Shown: positions 1 to 10,509 of the stretch, piece after piece | Layout of the letters: each line of letters starts with the position of its first letter | Position numbering within the stretch: the first letter of the stretch is position 1 | Assembly (NCBI GenBank): GCA_025266875.1 | Contig: JALLLT010000098.1 | Location: 1-44,493 of the forward strand | From: Fennellomyces sp. T-0311 | Lineage: Eukaryota; Mucoromycota; Mucoromycetes; Mucorales; Lichtheimiaceae | Length of the DNA: 44,493 nucleotides | Direction: 5' to 3' | Notes under the pieces: model-generated | What the model was told of the DNA's origin: nothing | Database searches by the model: none | The model's input: the letters and a program-made list of their open reading frames with translations, nothing else | Made by a program: the position numbers and the translations under genes

Positions 1-667
1 CAATTAGGCGTAGGGCTACCATAGTAGCTGGGCTGTCAACGGACATATCTGATATTTTCTTATTAACGACCGGCTTTTTTGTTTAGCATCTTCTTAACCA
101 ACCTTGGTCATCGCCTTCATCGCCGTTCAGCAAAGAATCGAACTGGTTCTCCATGTTCTCATTCATTTCGGTTTGATCCTGGTTGATCGGATCGTCGAAT
201 GACTCTTGCAGTAGCGGCTCCAGGGTAGGCTCTGCTGTACCTACATCCCAGTTTCCAGGCAAAGCTTCTATTTTTCATCAGTAAGCTATCTTTCAGTGAT
301 ATGTTGCAGACCTACCATCGTTGTCAACTTCGTCATCGATAGCCATTGGTTCGGATTGATCTTCGGTCTGATGGCTGGCAGCAGTGGTAGTAGGTGGGGT
401 GACTATACAACTGTTAATATCATCAATTCCATTATGCCATTTTTTCGACTTACAACGTCTGAGTCTTCGAGCAACTTGTTGCTCAAAGTGAGCGCGGTAT
501 ACTTCGTCTGTCACATATCTCCCTGGCCGATTTCTGCCGGTGCAGCGTGTACACACACATAGGTAAGTAGGTTGTCCCGGCATCGATGATATGGGTGGGT
601 GTTGTAAAGGAGGTGTTAATGTAGATTTTTCTGGCAGCCTTCTTATTCTGCTTTTATATCTTTTCAC
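1..667 (-). pseudogene. CACTA/Tnp2-type transposase, N-terminal exons (partial, runs off window)
   Basis: Minus-strand exons can be read at 667-316, 267-103 and 48-1, with GT..AG introns at 268-315 (48 bp) and 49-102 (54 bp); both joins keep frame. The first exon has a short Cys motif (CVCTRC) followed by RYVTDEVYRAHFEQQ, the zinc-binding N-terminal pattern I associate with fungal Tnp2/CACTA transposases. An acidic, Gln/Asn-rich linker follows, and the third exon continues past the left edge. The start could be Met at 667 or the internal Met at 583, just before the Cys motif. I see no internal stop, so the gene may be intact outside the window; it is listed as partial. The catalytic region is not in view, so the superfamily call rests on the N-terminus only. 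A KDZ-type N-terminus is the main alternative. Confidence 0.5.
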
Positions 668-1479
668 ATAAACAAAACGTCCCTACAAATACATGCACGC
701 TACGAACATGTTTCCTTGGCAGCATGTCTTTCTCTTGGCCATCCGTCATCCTCTTGGCTGTATATCTTTCCCTCTTGGCGACACTGATTGATCCCTTAGA
801 TGTCAGCTTAATATGCATTACTATCACGTTTTTCAATACAATAGATTGCCCGTTTTGGATGCTGTCCTACATTCAGACTGTCGGTAAAAATAGTAAGCTG
901 CATAATATAGAGTTGCATGACACTTTTTCATTACAAGGACGCGTCTAGAAGTTTAAGCATATGTGCGTCCTTGGCATTCTAAGAACGGTTGACTTTATAT
1001 CTACAACATTAACTTAAGAATTACCCATGTGATTGTCTTGCCATTGAAGAATTAACTTCATTACAACCATTTTTCCAACGCCATTGCTTAAAAATCAGCT
1101 ACCTTTTTATACTACAACGCAGCATACTGCATTTTTCTCTCAATGTATTTTTTATTTCTAAGCAAACTAAAGATAAATGATCATTCTGCTCTTGCCCTGC
1201 CGACAATTTCCAAGCAGTCTTCTTGTTGCACAGAAAATACAGTGCTCCTGCCCAAACTAGGTTCAGCCGTTTGCTTTTTTGGTTGCACTTTTGAACGTTA
1301 CACTTCGGAATACTGCTGCCGATATTGACATTGTCTATTTTTGTACTCTAATCAACATCCATCGCGATAAAATTTCGGGGTCCCCGTACATTCTCACGGG
1401 CCCCATCCCTACTGCAACTATCTGTAACTTTCTGTAACCTTTGAAAGTTACAGATACTTCTAATTTTGCGCAGTGGTTT
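668..1479. other. No recognisable gene
   Basis: Only short ORFs without recognisable motifs lie here. The stretch is AT-rich with no clear terminal repeats. It is probably the upstream flank of the CACTA-type gene to the left. Confidence 0.5.
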
Positions 1480-2011
1480 AGGGTGTAGATAGTCATTTAG
1501 GGTATAGTTAGCCATTTAGGGTGTAGTTAGTGGCAGTGCAGCTTTGTCAGCGTGCAATATATACTTGCCTTACAATGATCAAACATTGTCATCTATCTTA
1601 ACCTAACCAGGTGAATTAATGTGTCTTTACTACGTATAACAATCATGATGAGCCGGCTCACCGTTGAATGACCCGCAGCGTAGCGAAGGGGATCATTCAG
1701 TCGAGCGTAGCGAGACAGGTGACGTGCTCCTAAGCATAATGCTATGCACAATAGCATTCCAATAGGGTTTAGGGTATAGTTAGCCATTTAGAGTGTAGTT
1801 AGTGACAATGCAGCTTTACCACCGTGCAATATACAGCGGCCTTTCAAACTGAATTATCAAACATTGCCTTCCAAACAAATTATCAAACATTGCCTCTCAA
1901 AACACACCGGAGCGGAGCGAAATAAAGTGCAGCCCAAAGGGTGCAGTGACACGCAGCGCAGCGGAGGGGCTCACAAACCCTGCGGCGAAGCGAAGGCTGC
2001 ACTTTATCTAC

Positions 2012-2445
2012 TATTAAAAGAATCGAGTGTGGCTAACTTTTGTGGCTAACTTTTAAAAAAGGAAATCACAGCCTCACCCCGAAAAACCCTTACTGTACCT
2101 CGCCACCACCTTTTTTCTTTTCTAACCACTGACAACCACTACTGAAATACTGAGAAGCGTGCTATCTTGCCATTTTTTTTACATCTAACAGCTCTTTAAC
2201 CACCGGACTACCTATTAAAAGAATCGAGTGCTCGCTAACTTACTCCGCTAACTTTCGTGGCTAACTTTTAAAAAAGGAAATCACAGCCTCACGCCGAAAA
2301 AGCCTTACTGTACCTTGCCAACTTTTTTTCCCACCACTTTTTTTCTTTTCTAACCGCTGACGACCGCTATTGTAATACTGAGGACCTTCCTATGTTGCCT
2401 TTTCTTTTTTTACATCTGGCAACTCTTTGACCAACCTGACTTTTT
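2012..2445. repeat. Direct duplication of about 200 bp inside the repeat block
   Basis: The stretch beginning CTATTAAAAGAATCGAGTG near 2012 is repeated from about 2212. Both copies run through GGCTAACTTTTAAAAAAGG, CACAGCCTCAC and CCTTACTGTACCT to a shared T-rich tail. The copies differ by scattered substitutions and small indels, so the duplication is not recent. Confidence 0.65.
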
Positions 2446-2587
2446 TTAATTGGTCTCATTACCACCATTTGGTTTTGTCTTTTTCAATATGTTCACCATC
2501 TGTTCATCATGAGATTCCGATACTTTTTTTCCAAGCAGGAACTTTTCACGTTGTGAACTAGTGCTACATCTGAGCTAACTGACACTG

Positions 2588-2866
2588 TTGTTTTCCAACT
2601 CGATTCCTTTTTGCAAAGGTCTTTTAGATCGCCCTCTCAAACAGGACCTGTTGGATGATCAGGCTTTGGTCGAGAATGCTGTGTCAGCAGAGAGCAGTGA
2701 CTCTGCAGTAAGAAAATACTACGCTGCTTCCCTGTGCACTTTGTTGACTTTTGCTATGAATCGAAGGAGGATGACCTGCACCTGTTCTAGCAGTCTGCGT
2801 TCGATGACGTTGAGGAAGAGAACGATCGATAAAGCAGTTTTTACTGCTTATAAAAACCGTGTCTAG
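2588..2866 (+). other. Unrecognised 92-codon ORF between repeat units
   Basis: An open frame of 92 codons lies between hairpin repeats, but it has no motif I recognise and its first codon is TTG rather than ATG. It may be chance. No intron or partner exon is evident around it. Confidence 0.15.
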
Positions 2867-3920
2867 GTACTGTCTCACAACAGTTCAGCTTTGCCAGTGC
2901 GCAATATACAGTTGCCTTTCCAATCAAATGATCATACATTGTCATCTACCTAAGACAACCAGGTAAACTAATGTGTCTTTACTATGAATAACAAGCATGA
3001 TGAGCCGGCTCACCGTTGAATGACCTGCAGCGCAGCGAAGGGGACCATTCAGTCGAGCGTAGCGAGAGAGGTGACGTGCTTCTAAGCATAATAATATACA
3101 CAATAGCATTCCTATAGGGTTTAGGGTGTAGATAGTCATTTAGGGTATAGTTAGCTATTTAGAGCGTAGTTAGAGGCAGTGCAGCTTTGTCAGCGTGCAA
3201 TATACACTTGCCTTACAAACCAATGATCAAACATTGTCATCTATCTTAACCTAACCAGGTGAATTAATTTGTCTTTACAATGCATAACAATCATGATGAG
3301 CCGGCTCACTGTTGAATGACCCGAAGCATAGCGAAGGGGATCATTCAGTCGAGCGTAGCGAGAGAGGTGACGTGCTTATAAGCATAATAATATACACAAC
3401 AGCATTCCAATAGGGTTTAGGGTGTAGTTAATGACAATGCAGCTTTGCCAGTGCGCAATATACATTTGCTTTTCAAGCCAAGTGATCAAACATTGTCATC
3501 TATCTAACCAAGCCAGGTGAACTGATGTATCTTTACTATGAACAACAAGTATGATGAGCCGGCTCACCGTTGAATGACCCGCAGCGCAGCGAAGGGGATC
3601 ATTCAGTTGGGCGTAGCGAGACAGGTGACGTGCTCATAAGCATAATAATGTACACAATAGCATTCCAATAGGGTTTAGGGTGTAGTTAGCATTTAGGGTG
3701 TAGTTAATGACAATGCAGCTTTGCCACTGTGCAATATACAGCAGCCTTTCAAACTGAATTATCAAACATTGCCTTCCAAACAAATTATCAAACATTGCCT
3801 CTCAAAACACACCAGAGCGGAGCGAAATAAAGTGCAGCCCAAAGGGTGCAGTGACACGCAGCACATCGGAGGGGCTCACAAACCCTGCGGCGAAGCGAAG
3901 GCTGCACTTTATATATTCAA

Positions 3921-4684
3921 AACAGAAACTACACAAAATTACAGTAATGCTTCTAAAAAATGTCGGTAGTACGTACATGGTTAGTAAATATTTATGGTCT
4001 CGTTTCAGAGTTATACCATAGGTATAGTATGAAGGTAATGTAGCGTCAATAAGTAGATATTGCTTGATTTGTACATATGTGCTGTAAAAAGCGCTTTAGG
4101 TGATCAGAAAAGAGCAATAATCTTTATTAGCACTCGAATTTGAGTCAAAGAAAATAAGATGATAACACGAGGCACAAGTACGACGAGCTAAACAATAATG
4201 TGAGGCGTAGAGGTCATATAGGGCACGACAGAAACAAGAGGCATGACAAGTTTTTTGGTATTTTACGTGTTTTATTAAGTAAGAAAAGCTGATTGGCTAA
4301 TTCAATTTTTTGTCATGCCCGAGCTGAAATTTTGTCGCGCCCGTAGTAATTCACTTTACATTATAGATATCTCACCAATATAAAGATGGTTTGCTTCACA
4401 AGGTACATGTCTACAGAAAAAACATGGTGGCCAATCAATAACGACCTGGTATGGTTGGATAGAATTTGGTATAGCTGTATGGATTATATTCAGAAACAAG
4501 CAGAACTATCTTTGTCTTATGCATGCCCGGTAATAAAATCCATTTTGTAATTAACACGTTCTCGCACATAAAAGATGTGCCCCTATGATAGATAAGATGG
4601 TTGCATGGTTAGTACAGAGAAAATAGAAAGCACAGATTTTATTAATAAAAGCTGAAAGTGAAAAAGAAAAAAGGAGATTGCTGA
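3921..4684. repeat. Gene-free stretch with a 122-bp imperfect inverted repeat at 4221-4342
   Basis: GGGCACGACAGAA and GGCATGACAA at 4221-4252 are mirrored by TTGTCATGCCC and TTTTGTCGCGCCC at 4309-4342, giving a short MITE-like hairpin. I found no convincing target duplication. The rest is AT-rich with no gene. A sequence near 4449-4475 resembles the inverse of 9790-9815 and may be a decayed MULE-1 end. Confidence 0.4.
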
Positions 4685-5765
4685 TTAACGGCGTTGTATA
4701 CCAGAGCGTCTACCATAGTAATGGCGCTGCATTATTTCTTCATGAAACTGTACAAGTGTCCGAACATGCTGGGCGTACTGCTCTGCCTCTTTCGGCGAAA
4801 TCGTGCTGAGCTGTTGTATCCAGTCGCGATCATGGTAAAGGGCTACAACTGATTGCTCGACGAATTGTAAATCATTTGCGGTGTGATTCGGAATTGAGAG
4901 GGATTGATCCTGCACATTTACATCCTCTATTCCTTCAGCATCTTGCAACTCACCTTCCTGAACAGGGTTTGCATAAGCAACCAACTCAATCGCATTATGC
5001 CGCTCTGCTTCAAAAAGAAGTTGCATGCCTGTGGATTTCTCCAACAGATACATGTGCTTACAGGGAGCATTTCTATGCTGGTAATCGTCACAGGTACAAG
5101 ATAAAATAAGCATATCATCGGTGACAGCCATATTATAAACCTCAGATGATCGAGCCTCAAACGACTTGACTGACCGGATACCAACCATTAGGCTACTATA
5201 ATGTTCACTTTCCGAATTGCAGATCATCGATGCAAGAGCTTCAGAATCTACAAGATAAACATAATGACGACGACGTGACAGCTCGTTCTCTAATGGCCCC
5301 ATCCGTCCATTCAACGCCATGATCCACTCGCGTTTGTTTTTCATGTAGAACTCGACGTCGTGTGTAGGGATGAAAAACAAACGGTCAAATCTCTTGTTGC
5401 GCCGATGATTAAAGTACATGGTTTTCAGTTGGTTGTGCCATGATTCGATAAAGTTGTTCGTCATCAAATGTCTACTGTCACGTTCTGCATATGCATATGC
5501 CCAACGTCGAATCTTTTCTTCGGGTAGCCACCATGTCTCGAAGTAATCCTGAAACTCTTCTTAGTTATAAAAGTCGCTTTGGAATTGCTGGATTGAACGA
5601 TAGAGCTGGTCAATATTCTTTTCGAACAATAGCTGCTTTAAGAGCATTTCCAATGGTTTGCTAAATTTTTTGCCAAATTGGCAAGGCGTTATCATAGCCG
5701 GACCATAAAAAGCACACCATTTTCCAACAGTTCGCTATTTTTTCTTTTATTAAGCTGACGCGACC

Positions 5766-7164
5766 ATGTCAAACAAAAGGATTCAATTACTTCGACAAAT
5801 GTTCGATGAAGATGCATCAGAAGAAGTTCTGCGTCATCGCAGGGTCAAACGCGTGATGGAAATGTTCGAGGAAGATGAAGAACCGAAAGACAAAAAGGGC
5901 AGGAAAGGTTCGACTCCTGGCCGCGATGTCATCAAGCGCAATCAAATTGCAGGCCATTACCACCTTTTCAAGGACTACTTTGCTGAACCTCCGATTTACT
6001 CGGATAAGCAGTTTCGTACTCGGTTCCGCATGAGCCGCCGACTGTTTTGCAAGATCGTTGAACAGTTGGAGCAAAATGACGACTACTTCACTCAGAAGTA
6101 CGATGCTGCACGACAACCCGGTCCGTCACCTCTTCAAAAGGTAACGGCAGCTATCCATCAACTTGCTTACGGAGTCGCTGCTGATGCAGTAGATGAGTAT
6201 GTTCGGATTGGAGCGAGTACTGCATTGGAGTCCCTCAAGCGCTTCTGTCTCGCAATCAGCCGCATCTATGGTGATGAATACCTGCGTTCGCCAAACGAAG
6301 AAGACATCAAACGATTGCTTGCAAAGGCTGAGGAGCGCGGTTTGCCTAGAATGCTTGGTTCTTTGGATTGCATGCACTGGGAATGGAAGAACTGTCCCTC
6401 AGCATGGAAAGGCGCTTACCAGGGAAGGTCCAAAACGGCAACGATTATTTTGGAAGCTGTTGCGGATGCTGAGACGTGGATCTGGCATGCATTCTTTGGT
6501 CTCCCAGGTTCCCTCAACGACCTTAATGTCCTACACCGTTCTCCTCTTTTCGCTAAACAAGTAGCTGGTGTTGCCCCTGACGTAAAATTTACGGTCAATG
6601 GCAAAGAATACACCAAAGGATACTACCTGGTCGATGGCATTTACCCGCCGTGGGCAACGCTTATGGATGCCATCAGATATCCAGTTGACGCGGGAGAGAG
6701 CGTAAGACCCTGCTAGTATATGTAAACCAGCTATTCTAACATTTCCATAGTTGTTCACCAGAACGCATGAAGCACATCGCAAAGATGTTGAACGTGCTTT
6801 CGGCATTTTGCAAGCACGGTTCACTGTGATTAGACATCCAGCACGATTATGGCAACTTCACGATCTTTATTCGGTGATGAGAGCGTGCATCATATTGCAC
6901 AATATGATCATTGAAGACCAGCACGACCATCCTGACGAAGACATTGAAGAACCGCAGTGTTTAGGAAACACTCCTTCACTGACTATCCACAGGGAAAGAA
7001 ATGCGTTGGATGAGTTCATCCAGCACTATGATGATCGTCTTGCCGCGATTAAGGATGCTCAAACCCATCATCAGTTGAAGCGTGATCTTGTCGAGCATCT
7101 ATGGCTGCACCAGCGCAAACAACCAGTACAACAGCGTGAGCCAGCAAATAATGGCAGCGAGTAA
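5766..7164 (+). CDS. PIF/Harbinger transposase (DDE_Tnp_4 type), apparently intact
   Basis: There are two exons, 5766-6701 and 6751-7164, with a 49-bp phase-0 intron, giving 449 codons from ATG to TAA with no stop. The N-terminal 90 residues are charged and contain FRTRFRMSRRLF. The catalytic region carries GSLDCMHWEWKNC (first Asp), GLPGSLNDLNVL (second Asp) and, in exon 2, RKDVERAFGILQARF (Glu), the DDE triad arrangement of this family. LHNMIIED follows, as is usual. The enzyme cuts and rejoins the element ends in the nucleus, together with the Myb-like partner encoded opposite. The length fits the family (about 400-450 aa). This is the best preserved transposase in the window and could be active if its partner is expressed. 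Confidence 0.92.
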
Positions 7165-7191
7165 ATTATAAACGAAAAACACAGTCTATTC

Positions 7192-8155
7192 TTATTGTTC
7201 GCCTTCTTCTTCTTCACCGTCTTCTTCTCCTTCACTTTCTACTACTTCAATTGTCTCCTGGACAACAATAGCAGGAGCAGCAGCAGCAGCAGCAGCCCTT
7301 CTGGCCTTGATCCTTTCCAGAATCTCAACCCTTCTGAGCATGAAGTACTTACGGGCGATCTCATCCAAGTCGTCCAACCTCGTCCTCATGACTTCCGCCT
7401 CCTCCATAGCTTCTTGGAGGGCGAATCTTTGTTCGCTCAACGCGAGCTGCTTTTCCTCGATGCAGATGAGTTTTTCCCGGCTGTCGTCGAACTTACGCTT
7501 ACGCAAAGCTTCTTCTTTCGCCTTCTTTTTAGTGGCCTTGTGGCCTTGAGGGCGATCCACAGGGGCAGGAAGCTTGTCATTTTTCACGTTGTTATATCGA
7601 ACGCGAAACTTATCCTCGCCTTTCAGCACTTCATAGCAGTGCATGAAAGCGAACTCGCTATTCACTGTAACCTTGTATTTTTCCAAGGCTTTCTCGATCT
7701 TGATACCAGAAAGAAAATCATGAGTACTAGTAAGTAAAATAAAAAGTCTAGCATTAACTCACATCATCAGAAGGCTGTGTCCCACTAACTGGTTCGCCAC
7801 GAGCGTTCTCGATATTCGAGATTATTCCACAAAACAAGGAAACAGCCGTCTGAACGTTGTGCCAGCGACTGGAGAGGCTTCCGGGGGTGGTACGTCTCTC
7901 AGCAGAACCTCCCAAACGAAGGAAGTGGTCGTAGATACCCTTCCATAGCGTATTGCTATCCTGGTCTGTACCCTTAATGGGATCAGTGGATACGTGGACC
8001 CAGGCCTTGCAAAGATACACGTCTTCGCTCTTTTCCCAACCAGGGCCACGCGATTTACGGGTACGACCAGAAGGCGAACCCTGTCCAGCTGCAGGTGTTG
8101 CGCGAGATTCGCAATTCAAAGCATTTCCAGTGGTAGTGGTCTTAGATTTAGCCAT
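7192..8155 (-). CDS. Harbinger partner: Myb/trihelix-like, NAM-associated DNA-binding protein
   Basis: Two minus-strand exons, 8155-7763 and 7698-7192, flank a 64-bp intron with a GTGAGT donor and CAAG acceptor, phase 0, giving 299 codons without stops. The N-terminal part has GPGWEKSEDVYLCKAWVHVS and later SLSSRWHNVQTAVSLFCG, the spacing of a SANT/trihelix-like fold. The C-terminal half begins EKALEKYKVT..FAFMHCYEVLK and continues as a long Lys/Glu-rich coiled coil with an alanine run and an acidic tail, as in NAM-associated C-terminal domains. In plant and animal PIF/Harbinger elements this second protein binds the TIRs and carries the transposase into the nucleus; the same role is inferred here. 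The gene is convergent with the transposase. Confidence 0.88.
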
Positions 8156-9803
8156 TTCGATTGAAGAGTAAGTTCAGGAACGAGAAAAGTTTATTTTACT
8201 GTGCGTTTTCTATTTTGAAAAATCTGTTCGTGCAGTTTGCCAAAATAGCAAGGCCAGCACAATAAATTTCTATTTTACAAAATGGCAAATGGAAAGTAGC
8301 AAACTGTTGGAATCATAAAATTGCCATTTTGGACTGCCAAAATAGCATTTGGCAAACCATTGGAAATGCTCTTAGTGCACCCAATATTTCATAACGATAC
8401 TTCTGTAGTTCATCAGTGGAATACGACCTATCCAATTGTACTTTGCTCTTCAGGTTTCGAGCCCATGCTTGGGCAACGTGAAATCCACAGTAATGAATTG
8501 CTGCGTCTGGAAACACTGCTTGGATGGCATTGACCTCGGAATGCTGCAATCGATCGTCATATAGGTGATGTCTATATTGCATGATCCACGGAGAAAACGT
8601 AACCACTAATGGATGGGTTCAGAGGACAAGTCATTGGTGAACATATATGTGACTGGATAACCACATCCTGTATATGGGTCGCGAATTACAATGCTGTACA
8701 TGACATCCGCAAGTCGAGCTGTGATCTTATACGTAGCATCCATGTAAACCGAACGCGAGTGCTAGAGCTGCGCGAGTTGAACTGGCGAAAGGAAGCCAAA
8801 CGAATAAGTGTCAACGCTCTGTGTATACTGCGAGGGATCGCCATGGAAGATGATATAATTTTCGTTCACGAGGCGTTCATTGAGCCATATATGTGCTGAA
8901 ATCATATCATCGTTATCAAACTGAAAAAAATCTGTCTTAAGCTATATATTTTTATCGTCAGTATAAGATAATCTTTTGATTTTGCAACCGGTACACAAAA
9001 CTATCCAAATACCTTGTTCATGAGGTTGTAAATGTCTTCATAGTTCACTCTCCTCTGACCCGCTATTTCTTGGTCGTCCATTGCGTCAAGTTGACGCAAA
9101 ACTGAGATGCAGATATCACGGCAGTTGCTGGTAACGCGAAGCTGCTCGGCAATCCATTCGACGTTATTGCGCGTCAAAGAAAGAGTGCGGGTATCAAACG
9201 AATCTCCTGGAACATGGTTTTTATGGTCGTTCAAAAGGCGAATTTCGCAAACTTCAGGCTGTTCACTCAAAATCATAGCTTTCAAGCGACCTTCACAGCT
9301 GTGCTTCTTACTGTCCTTCTGCGCGACTCTCACTGAACGTTGTGGCGAGTAGTGGCCAGCACGGTGGCAGTTGAAAGTCTCACTATACAGCACAGTGCTG
9401 TTGCTACCGGGAGTGCTGTTTGTCTTGCGCTTCGTGTTCCACTTACTTCCACATAATTCTGAGATGCGAGTTAGACAATTCCTCCAATCGTTGGAATGAA
9501 CATGCACAGGGTGATCGACATGCATTGCAAGAGCACCAGGTAGGGTCGAATGTCCGAGAGCGAAGCGAATGTTGTTAACGTTGTAAAGTTCGTTGTTCAT
9601 GGTAAAGTAGTTGGAAGTAACTAAGGTTACTTTACTTTTCATAAACCGCTATTAAGCATACCTCTTCTCAGCCACAATGGGACACATCGTTTATTATAAT
9701 CACAAAGGAAATCACAAAGTGGTTTTTATTGTTCGGTATGCATTAGATAAAAATAGAGCTGCTTTCTTCAAAGTATGATCTATGACGCCATATCAAACCC
9801 CAT

Positions 9804-10479
9804 TCAACCGAACCAAGTTGTTATTGGTTGAGCTTGGTATTTTTTCGTTAATAGATAACCTGTGAAGCAAAACGCCTTAATACTGCCGGAACGTTCATAG
9901 GGTATATCACCATGACCATATATTGCTATGGATCCATCAAAAGAACGAAACTGTTGCTTCAGCAAGGTAATCCAACAAGATAATCCAACGAAGTAACCTG
10001 ACAATACCAGAAGCGTTGTCCACTGGTTCCATCATCTTTCATCCATTATCATATCGTTGCCGCCGATACTGTTGTGCATGAAACCGTGCTACTGTACGCG
10101 TACAGGAGAAGTGCTGCTGAATGCATTTGAAAACGAAAACGGTTCTATCAAAGTAAGTGCGTAACATAGCTACAAACACAGTTCCCTTTCCCATGTCACC
10201 CCAATGACCTTTCTCCTTCCATCTCCTTTCACAATTACGTCCAATGCTAATGTAAATCGTCGGAATTGAAGTGCTTCTTGTTTGAGATTTCAGATGAACG
10301 CGTGTTTGTTTTTCAAAGTCGCTCAGCAAAGCCTTTTGTTGTTTCGTACGTTTTTCCTTCCTATACACGAAATCGTCTTTTTCGCGCCGTGAGTACGATA
10401 AGCTTGTTGCGAGGTCGTTTACTGAATTGCCGGCCATCTGTTTGCTCATGACACCATGATGTAAAATGGAAAAAGACAA
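9804..10479 (-). pseudogene. Possible TnpB/Fanzor-like RuvC-region remnant (uncertain)
   Basis: An open minus frame at 10479-10039 encodes a basic stretch (RREKDDFVYRKEKRTKQQK) followed by STSIPTIYISIG, a linker with KGHWGDMGKGTVFV, then AMLRTYFDRTVFV. This order (basic helix, hydrophobic strand ending in G, Gly-rich loop, LRxxF, hydrophobic strand) resembles the part of TnpB/Fanzor proteins just before the TS..C..C zinc ribbon. The expected zinc ribbon is not readable; a shifted frame gives only a degenerate match. A second short ORF at 10004-9804 is unrecognised. No RuvC catalytic Asp can be shown, so the assignment is tentative. Confidence 0.28.
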
Positions 10480-10509
10480 TTTTTTTTCTCCAAATCGCCT
10501 ACCTAACTG

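Larger units (their letters stand above)
1480..3920. repeat. Block of interspersed hairpin repeats, two unit types
   Basis: One unit type of roughly 250 bp recurs near 1528-1770, 2880-3125, 3165-3420 and 3424-3682. It starts close to GGCAGTGCAGCTTTG, contains GATGAGCCGGCTCAC and a hairpin made by GAATGACCC and GGGGATCATTC, and ends in AATAGGGTTTAGGG. A second type occurs at about 1795-2007 and 3700-3912. It contains a perfect 13-bp inverted repeat (ATAAAGTGCAGCC at 1922-1934 with its complement at 1995-2007, and again at 3827-3839 with 3900-3912). Both types carry AGCGNAGCGA-like motifs in the loop. The units are joined by TTAGGGTGTAG spacers. No protein-coding content is evident, so they look like non-autonomous or satellite-like units. 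Confidence 0.75.
5641..8371. mobile_element. PIF/Harbinger element 1 (two convergent genes, well preserved)
   Basis: The ends are inverted repeats starting GAGCATTTCCAATGGTTTGC (5642 rightward, and complemented to 8371). The flanks carry TTA at 5638-5640 and 8372-8374, the 3-bp TWA target duplication typical of PIF/Harbinger; one unpaired A precedes the left TIR. The element is about 2.7 kb and holds a transposase (plus) and a Myb/NAM-like gene (minus) that meet tail to tail near 7164-7192. It is inserted in the MULE-1 transposase gene, so it is younger than that element. Confidence 0.9.
4685..9642 (-). pseudogene. MULE-1: Mutator-like transposase gene, decayed and interrupted
   Basis: The gene reads on the minus strand in pieces. 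The first exon (9642-9013) has a Cys/His cluster (FNCHRAGHY..KKHSCEGRLKA) of the FAR1-like N-terminal type. After an intron at 8921-9012 comes the catalytic core, with VYMDATYKIT, MTIDCS and HYCGFHVAQAW. A Harbinger element (5641-8371) sits inside it. The last part (5637-4685) has TNNFIESWH and a SWIM zinc finger (CTCDDYQHRNAPCKH). Defects are in-frame TAG at 8762-8764 and 8606-8608, a frameshift near 8540, and TAA at 5561-5563. Deleting the insertion plus one TSD copy rejoins the frame exactly (EILGAL to KQLLFEK). The enzyme would be a nuclear cut-and-paste DDE transposase. The SWIM finger and the MULE DDE signature make the family call firm. It is non-functional now. Confidence 0.88.

Noticed and set aside
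1490..3700. TTAGGG-containing spacers as telomeric repeats
   Set aside because: TTAGGG occurs only inside a longer TTAGGGTGTAG spacer and never as a tandem hexamer array.
7195..7737. Plus-strand 180-codon ORF rich in Phe and Ser
   Set aside because: It is the antisense shadow of the acidic, alanine- and glutamate-rich end of the Harbinger-1 partner gene.
4449..9815. Definite MULE-1 terminal inverted repeats
   Set aside because: The match between 4449-4475 and the complement of 9790-9815 is only about 70 percent over 23 bp, with no target duplication, so it is noted in the evidence but not claimed.
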